A stretch of 64,000 nt of DNA from Maridesulfovibrio bastinii DSM 16055 (GTDB lineage Bacteria; Desulfobacterota; Desulfovibrionia; Desulfovibrionales; Desulfovibrionaceae): positions 176,881-240,880 of the forward strand of contig NZ_AUCX01000008.1 of assembly GCF_000429985.1 (NCBI RefSeq), given 5' to 3'. Positions 46,154 through 54,345 of the stretch are shown one piece after another (position 1 is the stretch's first letter; every line of letters starts with the position of its first letter). The notes below the pieces were generated by a model. The model did not search any database and was not told the origin of the DNA. It saw only the letters and a program-made list of their open reading frames with translations. The position numbers were made by a program, and so were the translations under genes.

Positions 46154-46612
46154 TTAAATGCCCAAAGAGCCGTTGCGACCACTGGTGTAGGCGGGTATTC
46201 CATTCCATTTGATTGGTGAGAGAATAATAAAATCAAGTTTTACTGTGCCCGCATTGTCGTCTTCCTGCTGTGAAGAGGTATCCACTTTAGTGATCAGTAC
46301 GTCCGGCAGAGTGTCGGTGATCACCGGCTGATCCTGGTTGGCATAGCTGATCACGATGACGAATGGGGCCTTGGTGTATACACTGCCCCCCAGTCCCACA
46401 CGCAGACGTTCAAACTCGTCTTTATCCAGGGTACCCGAGCCGGTCGCCTTGTAATTTTTGCGTCCGAAAGCTCTGGGGATAGAGCCTTTACCATAACGGG
46501 CCTCAATGCCGCGTTCGTCGGTATAACCGATGTCGGTCAAGCCCACGGTCACGCCGTGGGGTAATTGAACTTCAACGGACTCCCAGTCGTAAAGATTGCC
46601 GTTAATAGCCAT
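46154..46612 (-). CDS. Contractile tail tube protein
   Basis: A 152-residue protein just downstream of the sheath gene, as in Mu (gpM). It has alternating beta strands (DWESVEVQLPHGVTVGLTDIGYTDERGIEARYG, GSIPRAFGRKNYKATGSGTLDKDEFERL, AGTVKLDFIILSPIKWNG) that suit the two-sheet fold of tail tubes. It contrasts with P2 gpFII in sequence but matches other Mu-type tube proteins in length. AAGGAG precedes the ATG. Confidence 0.78.
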   Translation of the reverse strand: MAINGNLYDWESVEVQLPHGVTVGLTDIGYTDERGIEARYGKGSIPRAFGRKNYKATGSGTLDKDEFERLRVGLGGSVYTKAPFVIVISYANQDQPVITDTLPDVLITKVDTSSQQEDDNAGTVKLDFIILSPIKWNGIPAYTSGRNGSLGI

Positions 46613-46621
46613 ATTTTCTCC

Positions 46622-48307
46622 TTATGCTAAACGTGGATCGAATGCCGATCCAGCGTAGTAGTAGCTGGCGAAGAGCTTGATTTCGCGGATGATCGGGATG
46701 CCAACCAGCTTCAATTCCACTGCCAGTCCGTTATTCACGATATCCTGACCATCAGGAATATTGACAACATATCCGGCCAGTTCGCTGGGGTATGAAGCCA
46801 CCATGGTATTCAGACCGTTTTCCAAATTGGCTTTCAAAAAATTAATACCTGCTGCGCCGTCTTCACGCATAGGATCGCCCGATTCGTCGTAAAGCGATTT
46901 CAACGCTTGAATGCGCGAAATACGCACTCCTTTGAACACCGTGCGCACCACCGGAATATAGCGATAGTCACTTGTATCTTCGGCCATGGTGCGTGCATCG
47001 CCAAAATAAACGGACTCCAGTCCTGCATAACGCTTGCCGACTATGTAACCTGCCGCTTCCAACACAGCGCACTGGGCGTTGTTCAGCGCGTCGGGCAAAC
47101 CGGCCTGCGAGATTCCGCCATCCCGTACGCGTCCCGGAGCGCGGCAGACCGGGATGGAGATTATCCGCCCGGCCAGTAACCCGGCAAAATTGCGGGTCAA
47201 CGAGCGACCGATACTGTCAGCCACCTCGCCGAAATCAACACTGACAGCCACAAAACGGTGCGCGAAACCGTCCCGATCCGCGACCATGGCCGCCACCCAG
47301 TCGTCGAGGTCTTCACCGTCATAGGGCAGCCTGGCTTCACAGATGAAAAATGTCGGACGGTGGGCATTCCATAGCTGATCAGCCTGCACGCCCAAAGCGG
47401 ACCAGTCCGAAGAATCGGATGCGCCGACGACGTAGACAAATTCAACATCATACAGTTCCAGAGGGCGTTCCAGCGCGGATACAACAGCACTGATCGACGG
47501 CACCGGGGCCTGTACCTCAAAGCTATAAGCGGTGCCGAGCACGTAGCTGTCGACAGCCAAAGTCACGGTTACGCCCGTATCGCCCACGCTGATAGTGCCG
47601 TCCATAGGCATGGTCCTGGACAGGGAGTAGCTGTCGCCGCCATCCAGACTGATTTGGTATTGGGCCTCGTTCAGCGTCCCCGCCTTGGTGACCCGGATAA
47701 TCACTTCAGCCCTGGCCAGGGGCGAACCGCTGACGGCAATAGCAGGACCGTCACCAACCTGAGCTACCGGCCCGATGGCTGCACGGATGGTCGCGGTGTA
47801 GCGGTCACCGTCAACCAGGTCTTTGCTGTCATCCAGCACCAGAGTTATCCCGGTCTCACCGATGGCGATCTGCCCGTTGGCCGGGGTGGCCGTGGGAGCA
47901 TCCCAGGTGGTGCCGTTGTCCAGGCTCAGCTTGTAGGTGGCTGTGCCCAGAGCACCAGCAGTGACGATTTCGACAATGGCGTCCGCATTGCTGCCCGGCA
48001 CGCCGGAGAGCGTGCCCTCCGGCCCGCTGCCGCTATGCCCGACCAGACGGGCGTATCCGCCTGCCTGACCTGCTACCGGCACGGCCAGCACAACCGCAGA
48101 CTGCCCGGCCATGGCCAGGACGTCCCGCAAGCGATCGGTCAGCGGCCCGACACCCAGCGTGGCTTCAGGGTCACTTGACGGCCCTAAAATGTATCCTTTG
48201 CCGACTTCACCGGCCGAACAGCAACCGGCCACGATGCAGGTGCCGTCAACGCCGCCGGGCACCAGCCCGGACACGCCGTCAACAATATATTCAAGCACAT
48301 CTCCCAT
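46622..48307 (-). CDS. Contractile tail sheath protein (Mu gpL-like)
   Basis: A 561-residue sheath subunit. The C-terminal half has the sheath-specific pieces VSVDFGEVADSIGRSLTRNFAGLLAGRIISIPVCRAPGRVRDG, GISQAGLPDALNNAQCAVLEAAGYIVGKRYAG, YFGDARTMAEDTSDYRYIPVVRTVFKGVRISRIQALKSLYDE and the C-terminal LVGIPIIREIKLFASY. Two similar beta insertions at about 105-165 and 195-255 (TYKLSLDNGTTWDAP and QYQISLDGGDSYSLS) form an internal repeat and extend the protein beyond Mu L's 495 residues. Confidence 0.9.
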   Translation of the reverse strand: MGDVLEYIVDGVSGLVPGGVDGTCIVAGCCSAGEVGKGYILGPSSDPEATLGVGPLTDRLRDVLAMAGQSAVVLAVPVAGQAGGYARLVGHSGSGPEGTLSGVPGSNADAIVEIVTAGALGTATYKLSLDNGTTWDAPTATPANGQIAIGETGITLVLDDSKDLVDGDRYTATIRAAIGPVAQVGDGPAIAVSGSPLARAEVIIRVTKAGTLNEAQYQISLDGGDSYSLSRTMPMDGTISVGDTGVTVTLAVDSYVLGTAYSFEVQAPVPSISAVVSALERPLELYDVEFVYVVGASDSSDWSALGVQADQLWNAHRPTFFICEARLPYDGEDLDDWVAAMVADRDGFAHRFVAVSVDFGEVADSIGRSLTRNFAGLLAGRIISIPVCRAPGRVRDGGISQAGLPDALNNAQCAVLEAAGYIVGKRYAGLESVYFGDARTMAEDTSDYRYIPVVRTVFKGVRISRIQALKSLYDESGDPMREDGAAGINFLKANLENGLNTMVASYPSELAGYVVNIPDGQDIVNNGLAVELKLVGIPIIREIKLFASYYYAGSAFDPRLA

Positions 48308-48310
48308 TGC

Positions 48311-48571
48311 TTACCTCCCGCCGCCCAGCGGCCGCTTCCGAAAATTGTCCAGCGCAGCATCAAATTCGGCCCGAGTGAGCATTTTCCCCTCGGCCCAGCG
48401 ATTGGAACGCATCAGTCCGGCCAGCTGCCAGGCAGGAATATCAGCACCCAATGTTTCGACCGCGACCAGAGACTCGGCCTTTACTGCAGCCGCATCAGGT
48501 GGTTCCGCAGCCACGCGCTGGGATTCATCCTTGGACACATCCACACTCTTGGCCTGTTCTTTCTTTGCCAT
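48311..48571 (-). CDS. Small phage protein between gp37-like and sheath genes
   Basis: An 86-residue protein. The first half is charged, with VDVSKDESQRVAAEPPDAAAVKAESLVA, and the second half is IPAWQLAGLMRSNRWAEGKMLTRAEFDAALDNFRKRPLGG. The second part looks like the short helical domain found in Mu gp38-like proteins encoded next to the sheath gene. No function can be given; it may help sheath assembly. GAGGAA precedes the ATG. Confidence 0.6.
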   Translation of the reverse strand: MAKKEQAKSVDVSKDESQRVAAEPPDAAAVKAESLVAVETLGADIPAWQLAGLMRSNRWAEGKMLTRAEFDAALDNFRKRPLGGGR

Positions 48572-48572
48572 T

Positions 48573-49115
48573 TTATTCCTCCGAATATGTTGGAGTTACT
48601 TCCACGTCTTTAATCAAGGCGACGTCATCGTCTCTGGTAACCAGGCTTGTGAATCTCAAATGAAACACTTTTGTCAGCTTTTTCTTTATGCTTACTTCGA
48701 CCAGCTTGGAGCCGAATCCGTTTGACTCGACCGCCTCAATCTCAATTTTTACAATGTTATTATGCCCGTCAGCGATCTTGCGCGGGAGGTCTCTGTGCAA
48801 ACTGTGCGCAAAATCTTTGAGCCAGTTTTCATCGTTGGCGACGATGGCCAGTCGCACCGGGGTGATGACCTGATCAAGTGCTTTTCGGATCGTACGATGG
48901 GTGTACTCTTTTTCTGGGGTGGGAAATTTGGACAGGCTGCGGCGATATGATTTAACAGGCGCTTTTAAAATCTGGATTTCAATTCGAGGCAGAGGCAGCA
49001 ACGCATCTTTGATGACCATCGGGGCTTCATAGATTCGCTTTTTGTAGTCTGATTCATAAGGCAGCCCGGCGGCCATAGCCGCTGTGGTAAGGATATCAAA
49101 AATCAATTTTCTCAT
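48573..49115 (-). CDS. Head-tail/tail terminator region protein (Mu gp37 position)
   Basis: A 180-residue protein in the position of Mu gp37 between the virion morphogenesis protein and the sheath. It has alpha/beta character with LPRIEIQILKAPVKSYRRSLSKFP, TPVRLAIVANDENWLKDFAHSLHRDLPRKI and IEIEAVESNGFGSKLVEVSIKKK. This is suggestive of a tail-terminator fold, in which a beta sheet follows a helix. Assignment is by position and general pattern only. Confidence 0.55.
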   Translation of the reverse strand: MRKLIFDILTTAAMAAGLPYESDYKKRIYEAPMVIKDALLPLPRIEIQILKAPVKSYRRSLSKFPTPEKEYTHRTIRKALDQVITPVRLAIVANDENWLKDFAHSLHRDLPRKIADGHNNIVKIEIEAVESNGFGSKLVEVSIKKKLTKVFHLRFTSLVTRDDDVALIKDVEVTPTYSEE

Positions 49116-49125
49116 TTTGTATGTC

Positions 49126-49563
49126 CTATACTCCGAACATTGATTTCAGGTGTTCAACCATCAAAGCCTTGATTTCGGCGCGGTCTTCGTCATCTATGCC
49201 CAGATACGGACGAGCAGGCAGCTTTACTTTATGGCCACGCCCGGCTTCTCCGCCGAGCTGGTGGATGCGGGCGTAAACCTCATTGGAGCCAACACACACC
49301 ATTTGCGGAGTGGCCTCATAATCAATGCTTTCCATTAAAACTTTATTTTTCACCAACGTTTGACCACTTTGCTTTATTGCTCGTTGGCTAGGCTTCCACT
49401 TTTTCCCATCAGGCCCTATGCCAGTTTTAAATCTCTGGACAACAGATGTTCTTAAGGTATCCCCGACTGCATCCATCAACTCCTGCGTGCGCTGAGACTG
49501 GTGGATGGCCGTGTCTATACCACGCATAAATTTGCTCATATCCATCTTAAAACTGACACCCAT
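49126..49563 (-). CDS. Phage virion morphogenesis protein (Mu gpG-like)
   Basis: A 145-residue protein with the family core: VQRFKTGIGPDGKKWKPSQRAIKQSGQTLVKNKVLMESIDYEAT and VYARIHQLGGEAGRGHKVKLPARPYLGIDDEDRAEIKALM. The GPDGxxWxP and ARxHQxGG...PARxxLG pattern is diagnostic of the Phage_tail_S/virion morphogenesis family, which acts at head-tail joining. It starts in a TGATG overlap with the DUF1320 gene. Confidence 0.87.
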   Translation of the reverse strand: MGVSFKMDMSKFMRGIDTAIHQSQRTQELMDAVGDTLRTSVVQRFKTGIGPDGKKWKPSQRAIKQSGQTLVKNKVLMESIDYEATPQMVCVGSNEVYARIHQLGGEAGRGHKVKLPARPYLGIDDEDRAEIKALMVEHLKSMFGV

Positions 49564-49991
49564 CAGAATCTGCTCCAGTCTTTAAATTTGCGGGGCGGGG
49601 TTACAACGATAACGGTGTCATTGGGCTGCGCGCTCGTTGCTTCAGGTGGGGCGAGCCTGATTTTGCCTAGCCTGATCTGATCCATTTCCTTTTCAGCCCG
49701 TTCGGCCTGTCTTTGCAGTGGCAGGAATTCGTTATCTGAGCTGTTCTCATCAACAACAAGTGAAGTAATGGCACTGACAGAGCGGTAAGCAGACAAAGTT
49801 GCACAGATCCGCTTGACCGTGGCCGGGACATCATTAGCCGTCACGGTATAGCCGCCGGACACAAGCGCCTCGGACATTTCAGATTCAACATTTGCCATGG
49901 TACGGGCTACTTTCTCTGCATCTATTTTATCAACAGCAGCCAGATAATCAGCAAGCAGGTAGTCTGTTAGATCGCTTCTTGTGCAGTACAT
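49563..49991 (-). CDS. DUF1320 protein (Mu gp36-like head-tail connector)
   Basis: A 142-residue protein with the N-terminus MYCTRSDLTDYLLADYLAAVDK, then VESEMSEALVSGGYTV and VKRICATLSAYRSVSAI, the helical pattern of DUF1320. The start at 49991 has GAGG six bases upstream, and the longer frame is discarded. Mu gp36 has the same neighbours (capsid upstream, gpG downstream), and connector folds of this class are entirely helical. Confidence 0.82.
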   Translation of the reverse strand: MYCTRSDLTDYLLADYLAAVDKIDAEKVARTMANVESEMSEALVSGGYTVTANDVPATVKRICATLSAYRSVSAITSLVVDENSSDNEFLPLQRQAERAEKEMDQIRLGKIRLAPPEATSAQPNDTVIVVTPPRKFKDWSRF

Positions 49992-50097
49992 GTGCGCCTC
50001 ATTCACGTTTTGAACTAGTTTTAAACTAGTTTAATGAGTTTAAAGCGGGGCGACATATTCAATGCGGCCCCGCTCGGCTTAGAATTGATTTTGGGAG

Positions 50098-51102
50098 CTA
50101 GTCGGCTTCAGAAACTACTACGGCTTTGCAGGTAGAGCCTGGTGCCACGCCCGGTAGCGGTTTCGAATTACTTATATTCTGGAGACTTCCAGCCTTTTCA
50201 TCTTTGACTGCCTTCAAAAACAACGGCAGGGCCTGTAAGTTAGCATCAAGATCATCAATGGCCGCGTATTTAAGAACCGTATACTGCGGGGTGACCATCC
50301 GGATCTCGCTGTCGGGAACCTTAGGAACGGGATTGCCGTCCTCACCATAATAAACCTCACTCATCTCAAGGACGACAAACTTGCCTATCTGAACGCTACC
50401 GTCTTCTTTAATGCGCATGGGTGTGCGCGAATCCTTATTCTGATCCACTAAGTCAAGTAGATGGCCAAAGGCTGTTATCCCGGCGTAAACCTTTCTTTGG
50501 CCTGGATAACCGGCCGTGGTAAGTTTGTTATCCATCTGGCGTAACAGAGAAAGCACAACGGTGCGGGACACGTCATCTGCATTCCAGAGATTTTGTTTGG
50601 AAACTGCCACTTCCTGAATAGAAGAACTTCCGTAACTAACGGTATAAAGCTTGGATTTTGCTGAATCGACCTGCAACTGATAGCTGATTTTGCCATCAAA
50701 CAGTGCCTGTGAGCACAAGGCCTCGGTCGTTAGGTTGGTGGATTCACGAAGATCAACAATTTGGCCATTAGCATAGTTACGCAGACTTTCATCTGTCAGC
50801 ATCTTCAGATTGCTGAGCATCACCGGATCTATATCGGAAAAAAGCTTGACCGGCAGTGGTTCAACATAAACAGCTTCCAGATTGCCACTGGCGACGTTAA
50901 TAGGCTGGCCATTTCTGGCCACAACGGGCATATTTTTGATAACCTTTTTCAATTCTGCCAAAGGTATAACCGGGGAATGTATGCAACTACGGTTGGTGAA
51001 AACCGTATCTTTAATGGTCTGGGGTTGTGCGGCTACAGTCTTAAGTACATTACGGATAGCGGCCGCCGTATAGAATCTCCTGAGTCTCAATTCAAGGGAC
51101 AT
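50098..51102 (-). CDS. Major capsid protein, lambda gpE-like
   Basis: A 334-residue protein. It has the lambda-E family pattern: DLRESTNLTTEALCSQALFDGKISY in the N-terminal half, then RKVYAGITAFGHLLDLVDQNK, KFVVLEMSEVYYGEDGNPVPKVPDSEIRMV, YAAIDDLDANLQALPLFLKAVKDEKAGS, and a PGSTCKAVVVSE tail. Mu itself uses the unrelated-looking gpT, so this head module differs. AGGAG precedes the ATG, and it follows a small decoration-like gene, as E follows D in lambda. Confidence 0.8.
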   Translation of the reverse strand: MSLELRLRRFYTAAAIRNVLKTVAAQPQTIKDTVFTNRSCIHSPVIPLAELKKVIKNMPVVARNGQPINVASGNLEAVYVEPLPVKLFSDIDPVMLSNLKMLTDESLRNYANGQIVDLRESTNLTTEALCSQALFDGKISYQLQVDSAKSKLYTVSYGSSSIQEVAVSKQNLWNADDVSRTVVLSLLRQMDNKLTTAGYPGQRKVYAGITAFGHLLDLVDQNKDSRTPMRIKEDGSVQIGKFVVLEMSEVYYGEDGNPVPKVPDSEIRMVTPQYTVLKYAAIDDLDANLQALPLFLKAVKDEKAGSLQNISNSKPLPGVAPGSTCKAVVVSEAD

Positions 51103-51112
51103 AATTTGCTCC

Positions 51113-51700
51113 TTATCCTACGGGATAAATGTTGATTGCTTCAAGCAAGGCCAGTTGGTCCGAGGTCGGGGCGAACCCGTTTACCGATATCTGTCCGGTC
51201 ACGACTTCACCGAAGACAACAACGGCAGCTTCAGTGTCTCCAACTTCGGCCACGTGCTTAAGCACGCCGCACGGGCTGGGATCGTGATCAGCTGTAATAG
51301 AGGTTTCAGCTGCCGGAGCTGCTGCGAACGAAACAGCCCAGGCTCCGGTCGCATAGTCCACGCTTCCGCTGCCTGAACCGGTGGAAACCAGCACACCACC
51401 TCCGTTATCGGTAAAAGTCTCGACGCCATCGGTAATACTCAGGGAGCCGGGCATCATTGATCCCAGCACGCCATTGAAAGCGGTTACGGCTCCGTCTCCA
51501 ATACCGACAACGGTTCCAGTCACAGTTTCTTCAAATTCCAGCAATTCGCCGTCAGAGTTACGGCTCATCAAAGCCCCGGCTGGTATTTCCGCAGTCACTG
51601 CGTCTGGAAAGTCATAAACTCTGGTTATGCAGTTCTTCCCGGCTTCGACCTGGACTTCACTCAGGCTTTCAAATCCGATTGTTGCGTTATGATCTGCCAT
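51113..51700 (-). CDS. Capsid decoration protein-like (lambda gpD-type position)
   Basis: A 195-residue protein immediately upstream of the capsid gene. It has FESLSEVQVEAGKNCITRVYDFPDAVTAEIPAGALMSRNSDGEL near the N-terminus and CGVLKHVAEVGDTEAAVVVFGEVVTGQISVNG near the C-terminus. The pattern 'ipaGalm....dG.l......d...GVl.....' is typical of head decoration proteins. A beta-rich insertion at about 60-130 makes it longer than gpD (110 residues). Confidence 0.7.
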   Translation of the reverse strand: MADHNATIGFESLSEVQVEAGKNCITRVYDFPDAVTAEIPAGALMSRNSDGELLEFEETVTGTVVGIGDGAVTAFNGVLGSMMPGSLSITDGVETFTDNGGGVLVSTGSGSGSVDYATGAWAVSFAAAPAAETSITADHDPSPCGVLKHVAEVGDTEAAVVVFGEVVTGQISVNGFAPTSDQLALLEAINIYPVG

Positions 51701-51722
51701 TGTTTTTATCTCCTGTTATTCC

Positions 51723-52187
51723 CTACATTTTAGCGGCGAGGTCGATTGCGTCATCATCACCCTGGGACTGGGAAAAGTTGCTGCCGCTGTCGTTAGTACG
51801 CCGTGCGAATTCACTAAGCGTCCCCAGAACCGGGTTGCTTTCCAGATCGCGCAAATAGGCCTCACGCGGTGTCACCTTTTCATTCTGGCCGTCTTTGGAA
51901 AAATCCATAGTTGCACTCTCGTCAGCCATGGCACGAGCAAAGTTGAGGGTCTTTTCCTTATCGCCGGGCAAAAGCTTGTCTTCCTTGATCAAGGCATCAA
52001 TGCGGCCTTCTAATGCCTTATCAGACTGAGCCTGTTTGAAGTCTGCCAGTTCCTTTCTTGCTTCCCTGGCTTCATCCTCGGCAGCCTTGAGCTTGTCGGC
52101 GGCTTCCTTGTCCTTGTCGCCATCCTTGAGTTTCTTGATTTCGTCCTTAAGCCTTTCGATTTCGGCCAGAGCCTGTTCAAGGTTCAT
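51723..52187 (-). CDS. Nested in-frame scaffold protein (Mu gpZ-like)
   Basis: An in-frame ATG at 52187 (MNLEQALAEIERL) is preceded by AAGGAGG at 52193-52199 with a 5-base spacer, the best Shine-Dalgarno of this region. It would yield a 154-residue scaffold made of the coiled-coil domain plus a C-terminal helical part ending DDAIDLAAKM. Mu makes the shorter Z product from within gene I in the same way. Confidence 0.85.
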   Translation of the reverse strand: MNLEQALAEIERLKDEIKKLKDGDKDKEAADKLKAAEDEAREARKELADFKQAQSDKALEGRIDALIKEDKLLPGDKEKTLNFARAMADESATMDFSKDGQNEKVTPREAYLRDLESNPVLGTLSEFARRTNDSGSNFSQSQGDDDAIDLAAKM

Positions 52188-52631
52188 ACCTTCCTCCTTG
52201 GGCGTTCTGCCCTCGTTTGCGGTAAATTCGTATGTTTCCAGTTCAGCTGATACTGAAAATTCAATGTCCTTAAGTCCTTCCACAGCTGGCAATGCTGCAC
52301 CCAGAAAGGCCACGTGGCGCAACCGTAGATTCTTATCCACGGAGATCGAGCGTTTTTTATATCGGCCAGATTTCAATGCCTCGACAAATTCCGGGGCCAC
52401 CTGGGCAAAGTCACCCTTGAGGGTATCGCCCTCCACCCATACCTTGCTCACCCAGCCGTAGGCCGGGGCGGTTTCCTTGGGATGCCCAATCACTGCCGGG
52501 GCTTCTTGCCGGTTCGGGTCGTATTGCCCGGCAATCCTTTGCAATTCTTCCGGAGTCCAGACCCGGCGTCTCCCCTGGCTATCGGTCTGGGTACCGGTGC
52601 GAAAAAGTTCCACGTTATGAAGTGTCGCCAT
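51723..52631 (-). CDS. Capsid maturation protease-scaffold fusion (Mu gpI-like)
   Basis: A 302-residue protein. The N-terminal about 140 residues are the Mu gpI-type protease: NVELFRTGTQTDSQGRRRVWTPEELQRIAGQYDP, IGHPKETAPAYGWVSKVWVEGDTLKGDF, VEALKSGRYKKRSISVDKN and LRHVAFLGAALPAVEGL (with GHP and the SIS segment). A Lys/Glu/Asp-rich coiled scaffold follows from about residue 150. The scaffold part can also be made separately from the start at 52187. AGGAG precedes the first ATG. Confidence 0.85.
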   Translation of the reverse strand: MATLHNVELFRTGTQTDSQGRRRVWTPEELQRIAGQYDPNRQEAPAVIGHPKETAPAYGWVSKVWVEGDTLKGDFAQVAPEFVEALKSGRYKKRSISVDKNLRLRHVAFLGAALPAVEGLKDIEFSVSAELETYEFTANEGRTPKEEGMNLEQALAEIERLKDEIKKLKDGDKDKEAADKLKAAEDEAREARKELADFKQAQSDKALEGRIDALIKEDKLLPGDKEKTLNFARAMADESATMDFSKDGQNEKVTPREAYLRDLESNPVLGTLSEFARRTNDSGSNFSQSQGDDDAIDLAAKM

Positions 52632-52673
52632 ATGTATTGACTCCTGTATTTATGCGGTCTAAGATAAAGTCTT

Positions 52674-52943
52674 ATGAAATATAAATACGGCTTTGAATCC
52701 ATATTCGATCATGATCCCACCCCTGAAGAACTTGACCTGTTCGGCATCAGGGGCGAAGGAGATGTTCCGCGCTATGCCCAGCTGGTTAAAGAAGAGGAAG
52801 AGCCTAACTTTGTTGATTTGGCCCGTCTCTATCACCACCGTGGCAAAGATGCTGAAGTGAAAAAATACCTTTCAAAGATCGAAGATCCGCAGTTGCGCTT
52901 TGATACCGAATACGGCTTTCACGATTGCGCGATTACCCCCTAA
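52674..52943 (+). CDS. Plus-strand accessory (moron-like) gene, unknown function
   Basis: An 89-residue acidic protein, the only convincing plus-strand gene in the prophage. It begins MKYKYGFESIFDHDPTPEELDLFGI and continues RYAQLVKEEEEPNFVDLARLYHHRGKDAEVKKYLSKIEDPQLRF, which looks like a TPR-type helix pair. Its stop overlaps the end of the convergent gpF-like gene by 11 bases. No strong Shine-Dalgarno precedes it, and the 42-base gap to the divergent gpI gene leaves room for a small promoter only. No family recognised. Confidence 0.55.
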   Translation: MKYKYGFESIFDHDPTPEELDLFGIRGEGDVPRYAQLVKEEEEPNFVDLARLYHHRGKDAEVKKYLSKIEDPQLRFDTEYGFHDCAITP

Positions 52944-54345
52944 TCCGCCTACGCCCCAAGATCGTCAGGCGGTTATAAATTTCGCTTTCATCCTTGCCGC
53001 TTATCTTTGCCAGAACTCCGGTCACCTCATCCGTGTATTGAAAACGATCTATTGTTGAATGGATTTTCTCCATCTCTTCCAGCAGCTCCGCATTGTCTTT
53101 GACGCCCAGATCGTCCAGCAATTGTCCAAACTCTTTAAGCCAGTTCCCATATCCCCAACCTTCGGCCTTGACCTTCTCAAGGTGGACCGGTGTAGCTCCC
53201 ATCTTCTCCAGCATCCGGGGATAGGTTCGCCGGGAAACCCATTGGTTGACGATCTCCATCATGCGATAGCTGTGGTGGTCTCTCGAAGGTCGTACCCGCT
53301 CTAAAACCTGATTGTTATGCATCATTTCGTGCCAGAGCGATTCAAGCGCATATTCCTCATGGAAATGCAGCTGCTGCCCTTTGCCAATCTTCTTGAAAGC
53401 AGACAATAGATCTTTACTGGGTGTCATCATGCCGGGGAAATTCTTCGTTGAAAGAAAAATAGTTCCCTGTGAGTTCGTGGCCATAAAGTAGCTGGCGCTT
53501 TTAAACTGCACACTCTTGATAGGCCTCTTACTCATGTCACCCAGATCTTTAATGATGGTGTCCACCATTTCTTGTCTGGTTTTGACTGTCGGCCTAGCTT
53601 GCGCCGCCTGCTTCTTCGGTTTCGGAGTGTCCTCCCTTTTCCTGCTTTTGATGATACGGGCCAGATCATCGGGGTACTTGTCATAATCCGGCTCAAAGGC
53701 ATCTTTGCCCACGTTCCGCGCCCAACCTTTGTCGGGCATGGGGTTGACGTTAATCTCGCTACCGTCTGGCAGTTTAACCATTGTCGGGCCGGGAAATTCA
53801 TTCTCAACCTTGAGGCCCATTTTCTTCAGCTGCCGTTCTGAAAGCGACATCACCGTACAGCGGCAGCGAAATCCGTTAGGCGGGTAATACTTATTCCAGA
53901 ATTCATGCTCCGCTGGATAAACCTTGCCGTCCAACGCCATGTGGCTAGGACGGGTACGTTTGTCTTCCACCGCGATATACTGCCAGTAAGGTCGTAGCCT
54001 GTTTGTTTTCTTCATCTGCTCATAACGCCCGGCCATGTAGGCACATTGCAGATTGGTGCGGAAGATGTTGTCCACTCGGTGAGCTTTCTTCCCGGTCCAG
54101 CCCTGAGCCTTGATGATTTCGGGGAACTCCTTTTTGAAGTCGACCAGAGTCCCGCCGTTTTTAAGCATTTTATCTAAGGCATTCTGGACCGCTATAACCT
54201 GATCCAACTGGTTAATCCCTGAAACTGTAAAGGCTTGGGCCTTGGACTTTTGACTGAGCGTGTCAAATTCCTTGCGGGTTACCGGGACTTTCTTTGCCCA
54301 GAATTTGAGGGCCGCTTCCGGCTGCAAAGGATCAATACTAATCAT
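52933..54345 (-). CDS. Head morphogenesis protein gpF-like fused to HExxH domain
   Basis: A 470-residue protein. The first about 230 residues are the Mu F/SPP1 gp7 head morphogenesis domain: ALKFWAKKVPVTRKEFDTLS, GWTGKKAHRVDNIFRTNLQCAYMAGRYEQM, WQYIAVEDKRTRPSHMALDGKVYPA, and GFRCRCTVMSLSE. The C-terminal part contains LWHEMMHNNQ (HExxH), a following MMEIVNQW with a possible third ligand Glu, and a helical tail. It is read as a minor head protein with an attached zincin-like domain. Start 54345 overlaps the portal stop. Confidence 0.82.
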   Translation of the reverse strand: MISIDPLQPEAALKFWAKKVPVTRKEFDTLSQKSKAQAFTVSGINQLDQVIAVQNALDKMLKNGGTLVDFKKEFPEIIKAQGWTGKKAHRVDNIFRTNLQCAYMAGRYEQMKKTNRLRPYWQYIAVEDKRTRPSHMALDGKVYPAEHEFWNKYYPPNGFRCRCTVMSLSERQLKKMGLKVENEFPGPTMVKLPDGSEINVNPMPDKGWARNVGKDAFEPDYDKYPDDLARIIKSRKREDTPKPKKQAAQARPTVKTRQEMVDTIIKDLGDMSKRPIKSVQFKSASYFMATNSQGTIFLSTKNFPGMMTPSKDLLSAFKKIGKGQQLHFHEEYALESLWHEMMHNNQVLERVRPSRDHHSYRMMEIVNQWVSRRTYPRMLEKMGATPVHLEKVKAEGWGYGNWLKEFGQLLDDLGVKDNAELLEEMEKIHSTIDRFQYTDEVTGVLAKISGKDESEIYNRLTILGRRRIRG

